Source of the DNA: Anoplopoma fimbria | Lineage: Eukaryota > Chordata > Actinopteri > Perciformes > Anoplopomatidae | DNA length: 64,000 bases | NCBI RefSeq assembly: GCF_027596085.1 | Contig: NC_072457.1 | Location: forward strand, 28,552,297 to 28,616,296 | Reading direction: 5' to 3' | Shown: piece by piece, positions 38,130 through 49,100 of the stretch | Position numbering within the stretch: the stretch's first letter is position 1 | Layout: each line of letters begins with the position of its first letter | The notes under the pieces: generated by a model | Told to the model about the DNA's origin: nothing | Seen by the model: the letters and a program-made list of their open reading frames with translations, nothing else | Databases searched by the model: none | Program-made: the position numbers and the translations under genes

Positions 38130-38237
38130 CGTCGCAGGCCCCGCCCCTCCGTGCTGTCGTCACTTCCTCCTCTGAGCTCCTCCTGCAGCAGCAGACCGCC
38201 GCGCTGCTAACTTCTGCTCGTCTCCTCGTACAGACAG
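38130..38237 (+). promoter_or_regulatory. prdx2: prdx2 promoter / noncoding first exon
   Basis: This is a GC-rich segment with a GC box (CCCCGCCCCTCC near 38140). It ends in a strong splice donor CAG|GTGAGT at 38237/38238 and contains no ATG in the putative exon. The next acceptor, in front of the prdx2 start codon, is at 39177. The transcription start is not visible; the left edge is approximate. Confidence 0.55.
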
Positions 38238-38364
38238 GTGAGTTGTCTTTAAACATGTAAAGTTAGCATTTGTTTGCTTTTCCACTGTCAGACGTTCACA
38301 CAGAGACGACACAGACACCGTGTAGCCGAGCTATGCGGGGCGGTGCGGGCGGTGCGGGTCGGTG

Positions 38365-38402
38365 GTCCTCCTCCTCCTCCTCCTCCTCCTCCTCCTCCTC
38401 CA
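38365..38402 (+). repeat. (CCT)n microsatellite in prdx2 intron 1
   Basis: A trinucleotide tract of about 38 bp. A second, shorter (CCT)n tract lies at about 38467-38497. Frames through these are artefacts. Confidence 0.9.
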
Positions 38403-39194
38403 GTGTTTGGGCCTGTTTCTGGCTGTTTCTTTGTCCCACTGCTGCAGCTGGCAGTGGCACAGGTCGATGCCTCCTCCCTCCTCCTCCTCCTCCTCCTCGC
38501 TTTGTTCAGCATGTATTTAATGCTTCATTTAGAGAAACCACTTTAGATTGTAAAACTCTGACCTACAAAGATGAACTTTGACCAAACTATGTGTGCTGGT
38601 GCCTCATCTTATCTTATCTTATCTTACCTTACCTCCTCTATCTGAGGGACGACAAAGGCCTGTTGGCTTTGGTCTGGTTGTGAATCATGACAAAGGGCAA
38701 TAAATGAGTTTAATTTAGATGCACACATTGATCATTGGACATAAAACTACCTCCCTGCTGCAGTTAAGGCCTGGTTGGATCAATACTCTGTTTACTGTGC
38801 AAACATAATTACATCCTGCATTTCTATATAATTGCAAAGCTTTTATTTAAATGTACACCGTCTATTAAAACAAGTTTACATAGTATAAGTGTATCCTGGA
38901 GCTGATTTTCACGTTTCATGGTTACATAAGCCTCTTAGTGGGCTATTGTTCCCGGCGGGCCTAACATGACTTGCATGTGACTTTACTCGGTTTTCTGTAA
39001 CTGAACAGGCTTTTCAGCTGTGAACCAAATGTCATCAGATCTGTGGACCCTGGCTGTGTGTTTTAGCCTTCAGATCTTAATGGCTTATGTGAAGGATTTC
39101 AGAGCTCCACCCAGCTGGACTTTATGTATGAGCATCAAGAGTTTTGTGGTAACTATATGTGCTGTATCTCCCTCAGTCATTTACACCCATCACC

Positions 39195-42100
39195 ATGTCT
39201 GCTGGAAATGCGAAGATCGGCCATCCGGCCCCAGACTTCAAAGCCACAGCTGTAGTGGACGGACAGTTCAAGGACATCAAGCTGTCAGACTACAAAGGTA
39301 ACTTTTTGTTATTTCACAAAGGCCATGTATACTTTTACTTTTGTTGTTTTATCTAATATTGGTTGATCATAATCAGTCAATGTTTATCTCCTCTTCTGCT
39401 GCTGTGCTCTTCAGGGAAGTATGTGATCTTCTTCTTCTACCCACTGGACTTCACATTCGTGTGTCCCACTGAGATCGTGGCTTTCAGCGACAGGGCGGAG
39501 GAATTCCGCAGTCTCGGCTGTGAGGTGATCGGCTGCTCTGTGGACTCTCACTTCAGTCACTTGGCATGGTGAGGAAATAGATATTTACTGTAATCCTCGT
39601 AATTGTATGAAGTGTAGATGACATGTGTCAGCAAATGGAGTAGCCAGAGCTGCCTTTAACAAAAGTTTTCTTTGCCCGTATTTCAGTTTATATTATTCAG
39701 TTTTAAACTGTGCCTGTTTAGTACGACTGTTTTGGAAAAATAAAAATGTATTTTATTCTTGTCAGAGCAGATCAACAGCAACACAGGTCTTTCCACAAAT
39801 ATCCTAAACATTATCACTAAGAAAAAGCTTTAGGAGCCTAAAAAACACGAGCATTATATTGAGCAAAAGCTGTGGTTGGTGTTAACTATTTCTGACCGTG
39901 GCTTACTTTTAAGGTTAGCGTGCACCAGGAACAGTAGGAAAATATAAACATTGGTTCGGGACTCCATAAATATTGTTATTATTAAATGACTGAGATCAGG
40001 GCATTGTAAGTTGTGAATTTCTTATTTCTGTGCTTGGAGAAACATTTTTGGCAGATCTGAAGCAGCACAGTTTATCTCCTGTCACTGTGCTGCTCTGCAT
40101 AGTCGTGATAAGTTCTGAGCTAACGGTCTCTGCAATGGGTCTTGATGCGAGCTAGATTTTGACAAGCTTTAAGTACATCCGAAGTGAAAATAACACTTGA
40201 CATCTTGTCAGGTTGTTGGCCTGTTTATGTTTTTTTTCTTTTCATTTATATTATATATTTCTTTTCTACAGGGTCAACACACCAAGGAAGCAGGGAGGTC
40301 TGGGTAACATGAAAATCCCGCTCGTGGCAGACCTCACCAAGACCATCTCCAGGGACTATGGTGTGCTGAAGGAGGACGACGGCGTTGCATACAGGTCTGT
40401 GCCTGTGTCGTTGCAATAAGTGGCCATTAGCCACTGTAGTGGAAGCTTGAGATAAGTAGACAGTAGATGGCGGTTGGCACGCCTGTTTGGAGTAACTGAC
40501 AGGAGTACGGGCATGGGAGCAAAGAAATGTAATGCTGTGGACGGAGACAGCTGCAAAAACATATTTTATCCTCCTAAAAGAAAGCTCCAGCTAAAAATAT
40601 CATGGACAGTTTAAGTGTACGCTATTGAGAATATTTCCCCGCTACCTTGTCGTCAGACAGTCCATTACTACGGGGAACTGAAGCCATTATACTCATCTAT
40701 GCCTTTTTCAAAGCCACAGGACTCCATCGACAAAAACAGTAATTTAACCTTGCAGAACAAGGGAGTTGCTGTTCTACCACTGCCTCGATGGGTTAGTTTG
40801 TTACTGTTATTATGTGACTTTGGTGGTTTCAAAGGGTTAGTTCGGATTAACCAAATTCACACAATAACAAACAAACTAACCCATCGAGGCAGCGGAAGAC
40901 CAGCAACCCCCGGGTTCTGCAATGTAACATCCGTATTTCAATGGCGCCTGCTGGCTTTGAAGAGAGCATATATTGTATTATATAATATGATAGCTCTAGT
41001 CCCCAGTAAGAAAGGGCTATCTGTCGGCAAGATAAAGCGATGAAAATATTCTATATATAGTGCTAACTTAAACCTATACTGATTTGTTTTTTTAGATAGT
41101 CATTTCTTTTAGGTACTATCAATGTCCACAGTAGCACATTGCTTTTCTCCCGTCTGTCTCTCAAAACCGGGGGCATACTGACGGCCATCTACTTACTATG
41201 GATAAAAACCTCATACAACTCTACTTTAAAACATCCAAGCTATCCCTTTAAGCATGTGAAGAGACTGGAGAATGTAGGTGGAATGATTGTTCTAGGGTCA
41301 TGAAACGTTTCCTTTGGACTACACATTTACATTTCCGCACCCCAATCTAAAGATTTGAGACAATCGCGAGAGTTCAATAACATATACATCTAACTCAGCC
41401 AGTATGCCATCTCAGTCGGTGCTTGTGCATCTTAGGACACAAGTCACAAATGATCAGAAATGTCTGTTGTGCAATACTTAAACCTTACTTTGTGCCTGCC
41501 AGGGGTCTGTTTGTGATCGATGACAAGGGCATCTTGAGGCAGATCACAATCAATGACTTGCCCGTTGGACGCTCTGTGGATGAGACTCTGCGCCTGGTCC
41601 AGGCCTTCCAGCACACTGACAAACATGGAGAGGGTGAGTAACATCACTGCCGATACCTCAGTTTGTTGTTTAGGCTTCGGTTAATAAAACCACTGCTCTC
41701 CCTTTATTACATGCAAACACACAATGCTTAGTTTTATTGTTTTTTGTTCTGCTCTTTGTACAGGCAACTCAAAATCATGACTGAATGGTTTTGATTATGC
41801 CGATGGCCTTTGCTTCTGCTCTTATCAATTTAATCAGTAACATTCATTATTTTCTGTTTGTTTGAAAGCTGTTAGTTTATGAACATGGAATTCTTCTTTA
41901 ACCTTCAATTATGCACAACATGGCTCATCACATAGTATTTTTTGTTGCCTGGTGCTTTAGTTGTCTCTTTTGCATATTTATCTATGACTTTTCTTGCTCT
42001 CATTGGCATCTAATAGAAACACTTGATTTTATTTGTTGTTTTCTATACTTTGTAGGAATAATGTCACAGCTAGCATGTAAATAGTTAGGAAAATGTGTTT

Positions 42101-42326
42101 AAATGAGGTTGTTTGGACAGAGCCTTGAATTATTTGTTTACCCTCCGTGTTATTCCCACATGTACTTTGTCCTCAGGGGTATTTAAAGTTCACTGTCATT
42201 TACACCTTGTGGTAAACTTTGTTCCCTCTCCCTCCCCACACAGTGTGCCCTGCTGGATGGAAACCTGGAAGCGACACCATCATCCCCGACGTGCAGAAGA
42301 GCAAAGCCTTCTTCTCCAAGCAGTAA
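39195..42326 (+). CDS. prdx2: Peroxiredoxin-2, typical 2-Cys peroxidase
   Basis: Coding exons: 39195-39297, 39415-39568, 40272-40394, 41503-41633 and 42244-42326. They total 594 nt (197 aa), the usual PRDX2 length, with GT/AG and phase intact. The protein is a cytosolic thioredoxin-dependent peroxidase that reduces H2O2 and organic peroxides. The peroxidatic Cys51 sits in FTFVCPTE, the resolving Cys172 in GEVCPAGW, and a GGLG motif lies at about 94-97. The C-terminal YF motif, linked with GGLG to overoxidation sensitivity, reads FF (193-194). Cys70 matches mammalian PRDX2, and Cys75 is extra relative to human. PRDX1 is the main alternative, but length, N-terminus (MSAGNAKIG) and the neighbouring junb favour prdx2. 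Exon 2 begins at 39177 with an 18-nt leader. The noncoding exon 1 lies near 38.1-38.24 kb. Intron 4 holds a large fold-back repeat. Confidence 0.95.
40460..41252. mobile_element. Fold-back element in prdx2 intron 4
   Basis: The two outer arms are imperfectly inverted: 'cagtagatggcggttggcac' on the left pairs with 'catactgacggccatctac' on the right, and longer flanking blocks also align. A perfect 23-bp inverted repeat lies inside (40780-40802 and 40870-40892). The text resembles a dispersed fish element. Boundaries and class are uncertain, with no target-site duplication identified. The 142-codon frame inside it (40615-41043) is not considered a gene. Confidence 0.55.
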
Positions 42327-42619
42327 ATGGGGAAAGATCTTCTGGCTGACTTCCTAACCATAGCACTTACCTTCAGATGAGATGTGTTCCTGTGAAGCAG
42401 TATCTAATGGCGTCCAATCTAAAGTATTAAACCCAACAAATCTTTCTAACCTTGTTAGATTAATCTTTTGTTGCCGATCTTTATCTTTGTACGTCCAGTG
42501 TACAATTGGTGGGGCGACCTCATAGTCTCAAGCACTGAAACTATCGTTTTGTTCCATTTTCAGAAAAAAAAGTATTGATATTTTTCCTTGCTGTAATTTA
42601 ATGATCTGCTACCATCTTT

Positions 42620-42625
42620 ATTAAA
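42620..42625 (+). terminator. prdx2: Candidate poly(A) signal ATTAAA of prdx2
   Basis: ATTAAA lies about 295 nt after the prdx2 stop. Another ATTAAA lies at 42426-42431, so either or both may be used. Confidence 0.4.
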
Positions 42626-42649
42626 ACAGTGGGTAAATTGTGACTTAAG

Positions 42650-43601
42650 TGTGTTTTTGTCTGTACATTATACTGTGTACGTTGTTCCACGTGTGCCCTC
42701 TGGGTGGCGCCATAGATCTTCCTGAATCTGTTCTTGGTGTCTACTTGTTTGGTGATTTAACAACTTGGAAGAAATATGCCAACAGACATTTTTGGGATTA
42801 AGTTGGTGTACCGGTCCTGGGCCTGGCTGAGGATCTGAGTACGTCACGGGGCAGTGAAGTGTTGGTTAATGTTGGAGTTACTGAGTGACTCAGACAAACA
42901 ACCTGACGTTGCCAAATGTCTCTGAGGCTCGTTGGGAAAGATTGGACTGTCCCAGCTACCAAGTCTTTTCAGTGTTAGAGGAGAATAGTCATCCATAGGC
43001 ATCCTAAATATTTCCAGTGTAATGACTTTGCTTTTTTTTCTTTCTTCTGTCATTCACTGATGAAGTAATTTACACACACTCACACTCACACTCACACACA
43101 GTATTAGCAGTTCAAACACAGGAGATTATTCCACCTTTACTGTCTCTTTCTGGACAAACATCAAAGTATTAACATTAAATATATATCTTTTCAAACACAA
43201 CTTTGTGTGTCATTTTCACTTAAGTAAAAACATAAACTTGTATCATTGCTCTTCAGATTGAATAGTCTTCATTGTGGGTTGTAGTTGATATAGTTTATTA
43301 TTGGGTAATTCCTGCATGATTGCTACTTATAATTTGTGACCTCTACTCGCCTACATATATTTCTAAATGTTTTTTTGTTGACACCAATTCTTGTAATACC
43401 TCACCAGCTCTTCATCATCAGAAAGTCTGTTCTGCTTGTTTGTCTGGAACTTTATTTCAACTTTTTTTTTTTTTCTTTCCTGAGCTAGTGTTCTCACGAC
43501 TTGTTTTGGGAAATTGAAAGCTGATTGGGGAAACTCCCTTAACTCAAATAAACCGCTCATTGACGAGCCTCTATACACATACACACATACACACACACAC
43601 A

Positions 43602-43660
<59 letters not shown>

Positions 43661-43686
43661 ACACACACAGACACACACACACACAC

Positions 43687-43719
<33 letters not shown>

Positions 43720-43980
43720 TTGTGGTTGAAGGGGAGAGAGCAGCATTTGTGACGGGTAATGTAGGAGGGAGTTCCCGGAAACCTTCTCTTTGTATGACGT
43801 TTGACAGCTCACAATGACCATATATGGACTGACGCATGTACGTCAATTGGGAAACAATCCTACGCTGGGACGTCTCCAAACGTCAAGCAAAACTTTAAGT
43901 GCTGACAAGAAGACATGGTTACATTAAGGAGAATTACCGTAATCACCCCCAAAGGAGAAACAACACGTGTCTTTTAGTTT
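42650..43980. other. Tail-to-tail spacer between prdx2 and junb
   Basis: AT-rich DNA with a (CA)n microsatellite. The distal part presumably contains the junb 3' UTR on the minus strand, but no decisive poly(A) signal was chosen. No coding exon seen. Confidence 0.5.
43573..43720 (+). repeat. Interrupted (CA)n microsatellite
   Basis: About 148 bp of CA repeats with TA/GA interruptions, lying between prdx2 and junb. The long frames on both strands are repeat artefacts. Confidence 0.95.
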
Positions 43981-44286
43981 CATACTTTCATTTACTTAAA
44001 TATATATACTGTACAAGTAAAAAACACAGGCTCATCAGACTCAACCTGACGAATAACTTACATAGGAATGTGTATCACACAATTAAAGTAAAATGTAAAC
44101 GACGACACTTTCAAAAAAAAAAATCAAAAATGCCCAAAGTGTTTTATCTTCCAGCCGCAGATGCAGGTCCAGGTCGCTCCTACAGACCTGTATAAAGTCA
44201 ATGTTCTCTGTAATGTCAGTGCAGTTGTTGTCCAGTGTTTGTGTTGTTTATTTGTCTTTTTTTAAAAAGTGCTTGTTCTTTCCTCT

Positions 44287-45279
44287 TCAATAAGACTTGA
44301 CTTTGGGCGCTAACATGAGCTGGCAGCCACTGCTCACATGCGTCATGACTTTCTGTTTGAGTTGCGCCACCTGCTCCCTCAGCACGGAGGCCGTGTTGGA
44401 CAGCCCGGCGTTGTCCGTCTTTAACACCTTCACCTTGTCCTCCAGCCGGGAGATACGCTCCAGTTTGCGCCTCCGACACTTGGATGCAGCCAGCCGGTTC
44501 CTCAGCCTCTTGCGTTCGGCTTTCATGCGGTCCTGGTTGTCCAAATCGATGGGGGACATGGGAGGAGAGCCGTCGCTGCTCTGCATGTCCGGGACCGTCT
44601 GTGGCTCCTCTTTGAGCACTCCGTACCGCTGGGAGTGCATCCCTGCTCCCACCAGGGAGTGCTGGAAGTGGTGGGACCCGTGTGGAATGGGCTGGTGCTG
44701 CTGGTGGTACTGGTGGTGTGGTAGGTAGCTGATGGTGGTGGAGGGGTAGCTGTTCAGGGTGGTGTACTCCAGTGGGTCTGGCTGCATGGAGATGGAGGAG
44801 CCGAACACGGAGGCTGGAGCCGGGCCTCCTCCTCCTCCTCCTCCTCCTCCTCCTCCTCCTCCTCCTCCGCAGCCGCCGATGGACACGTTTGGAGGCGCCA
44901 TCTGGTTCATCTTGTGGAGGTCGTCCAGCGCCTTCACGAAGCCCTCTGCGAAGCCTTCCTGCTCCTCTGTGATCCCCCGGTAGAGGAACTGAGCCGGCGT
45001 CGGCGTGGTGGTGATGACCCCGTTGCTGTTCTGGATGATCAGTCGCTCCAGGTCCGGAGAGGCGAGCTTCAGGGAGCCCGGGTCCGAAGCCCCGGAGGAG
45101 GAGAAGAAGTCCCCGTCTGAACGCAGCTGTGGTTTGAAGTTCGAGTTCCGATAAGAGTCGGAGAAGTTCAAGTTCATATTCTGCTTGAGCAGCTTGTAGT
45201 CTTGCAGGGCTGCTCCTGGATGGCCATAAGCAGAGAGAAACGAGTCGTCATAAAAAGGCTGTTCCATTATTGTGGACAT
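44287..45279 (-). CDS. junb: JunB AP-1 transcription factor (single exon)
   Basis: This is an uninterrupted 330-codon reading frame; jun-family genes are characteristically intronless. The N-terminus [14 protein letters not shown] and the following DYKLLKQNM resemble Jun[12 protein letters not shown] (JNK-region serine) and [12 protein letters not shown] are conserved jun-family blocks. [21 protein letters not shown] is the transactivation segment. KEEPQTVP and the SP-rich stretch precede the bZIP. The basic region (about 252-275) has [19 protein letters not shown]. The leucine zipper (about 279-307) is followed by the [12 protein letters not shown] tail. JunB dimerises with Fos/ATF proteins on TGAGTCA sites in the nucleus. 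A 15-residue glycine run in the linker is encoded by a (GGA)n-type repeat. Teleosts usually keep two copies (junba, junbb), and I cannot tell which this is. junb lies tail-to-tail with prdx2, matching the human JUNB/PRDX2 neighbourhood. Confidence 0.95.
   Translation of the reverse strand: MSTIMEQPFYDDSFLSAYGHPGAALQDYKLLKQNMNLNFSDSYRNSNFKPQLRSDGDFFSSSGASDPGSLKLASPDLERLIIQNSNGVITTTPTPAQFLYRGITEEQEGFAEGFVKALDDLHKMNQMAPPNVSIGGCGGGGGGGGGGGGGGGPAPASVFGSSISMQPDPLEYTTLNSYPSTTISYLPHHQYHQQHQPIPHGSHHFQHSLVGAGMHSQRYGVLKEEPQTVPDMQSSDGSPPMSPIDLDNQDRMKAERKRLRNRLAASKCRRRKLERISRLEDKVKVLKTDNAGLSNTASVLREQVAQLKQKVMTHVSSGCQLMLAPKVKSY
44825..44869 (-). repeat. junb: Glycine-coding trinucleotide repeat in junb
   Basis: An almost pure (CCT)n tract on the plus strand reads as GGN codons on the minus strand and encodes the uninterrupted glycine run of JunB. 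It is in frame, so slippage would change only glycine number. Confidence 0.9.
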
Positions 45280-45575
45280 ATTTCAGAATACAAGTCAAAT
45301 ACAAGCCTGGACACCGAGGCTGTAGTGTCCAAAATGATTCAATCCAGCACAAAGTCCTTATACTGAAGAGCAAAGCTATGAAAAAAACAGAGCAAAACTT
45401 CCAAAATAGTGGAACTGTACTGTACCAAGTCGTCGATTTGTGTCTTTATGTTGTCCCGTGACTAACTCAGGTGTTTTTTTTGACTCCACTCCTCTTTTTT
45501 TTTCTCTTCTCTGCTCTGAAACTGAGCTCTTCTCGTTTCCTCTGTAGTGCCAGGCGGCCGCAGCGCTCTGCTCTA

Positions 45576-45582
45576 CTTATAT
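45576..45582 (-). promoter_or_regulatory. junb: junb TATA box
   Basis: ATATAAG on the minus strand lies about 300 nt before the junb ATG, with a CCAAT box just upstream. Transcription should begin near 45550, giving a 5' UTR of roughly 270 nt. Confidence 0.65.
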
Positions 45583-45617
45583 CATCCGCTTCCTAGTGCG
45601 CTCCGAGCGGCCTTCTG

Positions 45618-45622
45618 ATTGG
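45618..45622 (-). promoter_or_regulatory. junb: junb CCAAT box
   Basis: CCAAT on the minus strand lies about 36 bp upstream of the TATA box, in the usual position for an NF-Y site. Confidence 0.5.
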
Positions 45623-45650
45623 TGGTTTCTCGCTCCGTGGTCCACGCCTC

Positions 45651-45678
45651 CGGGAAGTCAGACACGCACACTGACGTC
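45651..45678 (-). promoter_or_regulatory. junb: ETS-like core plus CRE in junb promoter
   Basis: TGACGTC (45672-45678) is a CRE half-plus core, and a GGAA ETS-like core lies 16 bp away (45653-45656). An ETS-CRE pair close to the TATA is known for the mammalian JunB IL-6 response element; equivalence is inference. Confidence 0.45.
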
Positions 45679-45934
45679 GATGCCGGGATCGAGGACTGTC
45701 AACAGACGAGGCCTGTTCAACGTGGGAGAGAGAGAGAGAGACTCAACCAGGGATAGAGCAGAAACAAGTGCACATCCACACTCCTCACTGCTTATTAAAA
45801 CACTTTGAATGTGTCTCCATAAACACACTGAGTCTGATCCAGCTGGAGGCCTCACGGGTCAAAAGGTCAAACACTCAACAGCTTCTCCTTGTTACACTCA
45901 GCACCAAGGCCAGCAGTAAGGATATATAGTCTGG

Positions 45935-45944
45935 TGCTGAGTCA
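45935..45944 (-). promoter_or_regulatory. junb: AP-1 / MARE-like site upstream of junb
   Basis: TGCTGAGTCA contains a perfect AP-1 heptamer TGAGTCA (45938-45944), about 355 bp upstream of the TATA. It could mediate autoregulation by Jun/Fos dimers or bind Maf/Nrf factors. Confidence 0.45.
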
Positions 45945-45970
45945 TATTGTCCAAACTGATATCGGTAGGT

Positions 45971-45980
45971 CCATATTTGG
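45971..45980 (-). promoter_or_regulatory. junb: CArG box (SRE) upstream of junb
   Basis: CCATATTTGG matches the CC(A/T)6GG serum response element exactly. It lies about 390 bp upstream of the TATA and 27 bp beyond the AP-1 site. SRF sites are expected for a serum-induced immediate-early gene. Confidence 0.55.
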
Positions 45981-46199
45981 GTATCCTGGCGCACCAGTTC
46001 CTCCTCCCTGACAGGACCGGGAAGCCAATCCCATGTTGGCCCGCATCCAGCATCCAGCTCCCTGGGATGTGGGAGGCGGAGGAGGTGCTGGCTGCCTCCA
46101 GCCCCGCAGGCAGGGAGAGGACGGGGTAGGTGGCGTAAACTCTTGGGCGTGATGTCTTCAAAAGAAATGCATGAAACATAATGTCTGTCTGGCAAAGGA

Positions 46200-49100
46200 A
46201 GACGTGTGCTCGGGGTATTAGACTGAACTGAAGTGATAAAAGAAATATTTAAAGAGAATTAAAAAAATTATAATTTAGAGTTATATAATTATGTTATTAG
46301 GCTGCTCATACAACGAGTTCAGTGTTGCTCACCATGAACTGTACTTATAAATAATATTCTAGCAATAAGGTAGTTGTACCTATCATTAAAAAATAAACAA
46401 TAGTAGTAATTGGAGCTGACTATAGCCAGTGTGTATTTTACTACTTTTCTTCTTCTCCACTTTCCTGTTTTTATTAAGTGCACTGAACTGAATAGTAATT
46501 AAGGGAGCGTAAACACGTGACGGGCCTTTAAGGTAGGCCATGTTAGAGTAAAGACATGTCCCTTGGACTGAACACCTGTTTGATAGAAAGACGTCTTTGT
46601 CTTCTCTATATGGTAATGACCTCTGAATCACTTCCCAGAGGGCCATGCGCCCACGCACGTTCATATCAGTCTAGTTCGACTTTTCACCTCTCCTCAGGTC
46701 ACATGTGTGAGTTTCTCTCATCATGACAGCACCTTATACACCTTTTTATGTAGCACCATCTTAAGCGTAATTTTTCTAATGTACAATTTTAGATAAGATA
46801 AGGCTGTTCTTAGTCAAAGAAGTCGCTTTCTAAATTGAATTAAAGGAGTAGTTCACTTGTAATGGAAATCCATTATGTTTTCACCAACTCAAACCCTTTA
46901 CAGATGTAACATTGACCAGTTGGAAGATAATGGGAGTATCACACAATTGCATTGTGGGTAAAACAGTCAAATCATAACTATATTTTTTTATAGATCTCAG
47001 CACGGACATGTGGTGGCAAATTAGGTAATTACTGGATTTTTGGACTCATGGTGTGATTGTTGTGTAGGAATTTGACGGACATTTTACAGTTTCTTCTATT
47101 GAGTTATTGTCTGTAGTTTAGGCTTTAAAGGGACACCACAGTGTTTTGGTAATGCAGTACCATGCCTTTAGCGGACTCACAAAGGATGGATTAAATATGT
47201 TGAGATATTAAGACTTTTAGTACAATTCAAGTTCCAAAAACACAAAATCCTACATTTCCAATAATTAAAACAACAGCATTTCTCTTTAGACCCACATAGC
47301 CTTTTTAATGACCTTCTAGCAAACTCAACCCTGATGACATCACCTGGGTTATTTTGCTATGACTTGACAAAACTCCATGCAGAGCCACAGGAGAGATCAT
47401 ACAATTGTTTTCCCAGGCTGAGCAGTACTTTAATGTGAATATGATGGATACTAAATATGGGGTCAAACAGGTTAAACTCTTCTTTTTTAAATTAGGTTTC
47501 CTTAATATATTAAGACCAGGTTGACCTTTGAACCTTTGCCACCACCTTTGCACCAATGCTCATCTTACCTGAAGTGATAAATCAGCTGACCCTCACCAGA
47601 CCTGCGGCATTTTTCTATGACATTGACGGAATTAAGGCAATTTTTTATAAATATATATGAAGCAACATCGGCAGCATCCTGTGCACTCCCTCAGTTAGTA
47701 GGAATCGAGCGCTGCAGTTTGGCCAGCGGTTACATGGCGGTCAGTTTGGGCCGAGCTCCTCCCACTGAATCAGCGCTCTGATGGGCCGTTGTCGTGAGGA
47801 GAAACGTCAGGGGAAGCAGAGAAACAGAAGTAGTTTCAGGGAAACAGAGTGAAGTATCACTCAGTGGTCAGTTCCAGTTTCAGAGTGACCTCATCCACTT
47901 CACTAAAGGTTACTGTAGTCACGAAGCCATGACCTCTTATCGCATGTGGTTTGTTGAACATTTGCATCCGATTAGATCATAGATAGGAGGAAGATTCTTA
48001 TAAATATTTCATTAGATTAATATATTGTCAGCCAGCTCTTCTCTTTGTGTCTTAGTATGTGACTGAGGATTTCGGGCCTTAAATCAGATTGTGTGAGGAC
48101 AATATAAAAGTATTTTTTTGCTTGTTGTTGCTAAATGTGCATGAACGAAGCTCTGCTATATATATATTATTATTTACATGTGACTTTCCTACTCGAGACC
48201 CATAATTGGCTTTGAGGCTCTGAACAATTTCTTGCTCGCATGCGCTTCATTTCATGCAGCTGTGCACCAGAATTCACAGTTGCACAGTTCAAACACCTCA
48301 TACACGCAATTCTGTCACGTCCTTTGAGCGCCGGTGTGATTCAGGTCGACAGTAGGGCAATAAAGAACAACAGCAGCAGCAGAAATATGAAAGACATTAA
48401 AGCAACAGAGGAGCGTGTAGGTGCAATCACCTACGGTGGTACAGACGGCGCCCGTGGCTGAGCCATATAAAGACGCTTCTCTGTTCTTCATTGGCTGTTT
48501 GATCATCACATGATGTCTGCTGGCTGTGCCCAGGAGAGAGGAGTGAACTGTCGGAGGTAGAAGTCCGCAATAGCATACATGATAGGAAATAACTGAATAT
48601 GGCACATTGTACTGTAAGTGTGTCATTTATAATAAAGTCTAAATGTCAACAACACATCTGGTCTTTTTCAGTTATGAATCATGCTTCCCATATATGTATT
48701 TTTTTTTACAGAGAATTAAATTATCTGGAACTAGCCAGGACTGCTGACTGAGCTTATTAAACCAACAGAGTGAGGTGAATTGCAAAATCACTAAGGAATC
48801 TCAGAATGAGTTTACAAAGAAATGAGAGGTAGCTCAATCAGAATTTTGGATATGGATTCACATTGTCTGTAATTGCTAAAATAATTGATTTTGCTTTCAT
48901 GAATGTTCACTCATCAGAAAAAATTAAAAATCTTGTTTGTCCTTCACTCACTTTCCAAACAAAACTTTTGTCAGAAGTGGACACAACTGAGGAACGCCTG
49001 AAAGCTGCTGATGTTCATTTGGCCTTCATCACGACTTTAACTCCCTCCTTCCCCTCTCGCCTCCCACCACAACCTCTGCAGCGTGTTCAGGCACTAAATC

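Noticed and set aside
38270..38581. Frame with polyserine/polyproline as a possible prdx2 upstream exon
   Set aside because: It lies in intron 1 after a strong donor at 38237/38238 and is driven by (CCT)n repeats.
40615..41043. 142-codon open frame in prdx2 intron 4
   Set aside because: It lies inside a fold-back repeat, spans its inverted repeat and matches no family I know.
44759..44983. Plus-strand frames with polyproline or polyleucine opposite junb
   Set aside because: They are antisense shadows of the JunB coding sequence and its trinucleotide repeat.
48455..48560. CATATAAAG with downstream GC-containing DNA as a promoter
   Set aside because: A single TATA-like word with no gene or supporting elements nearby.
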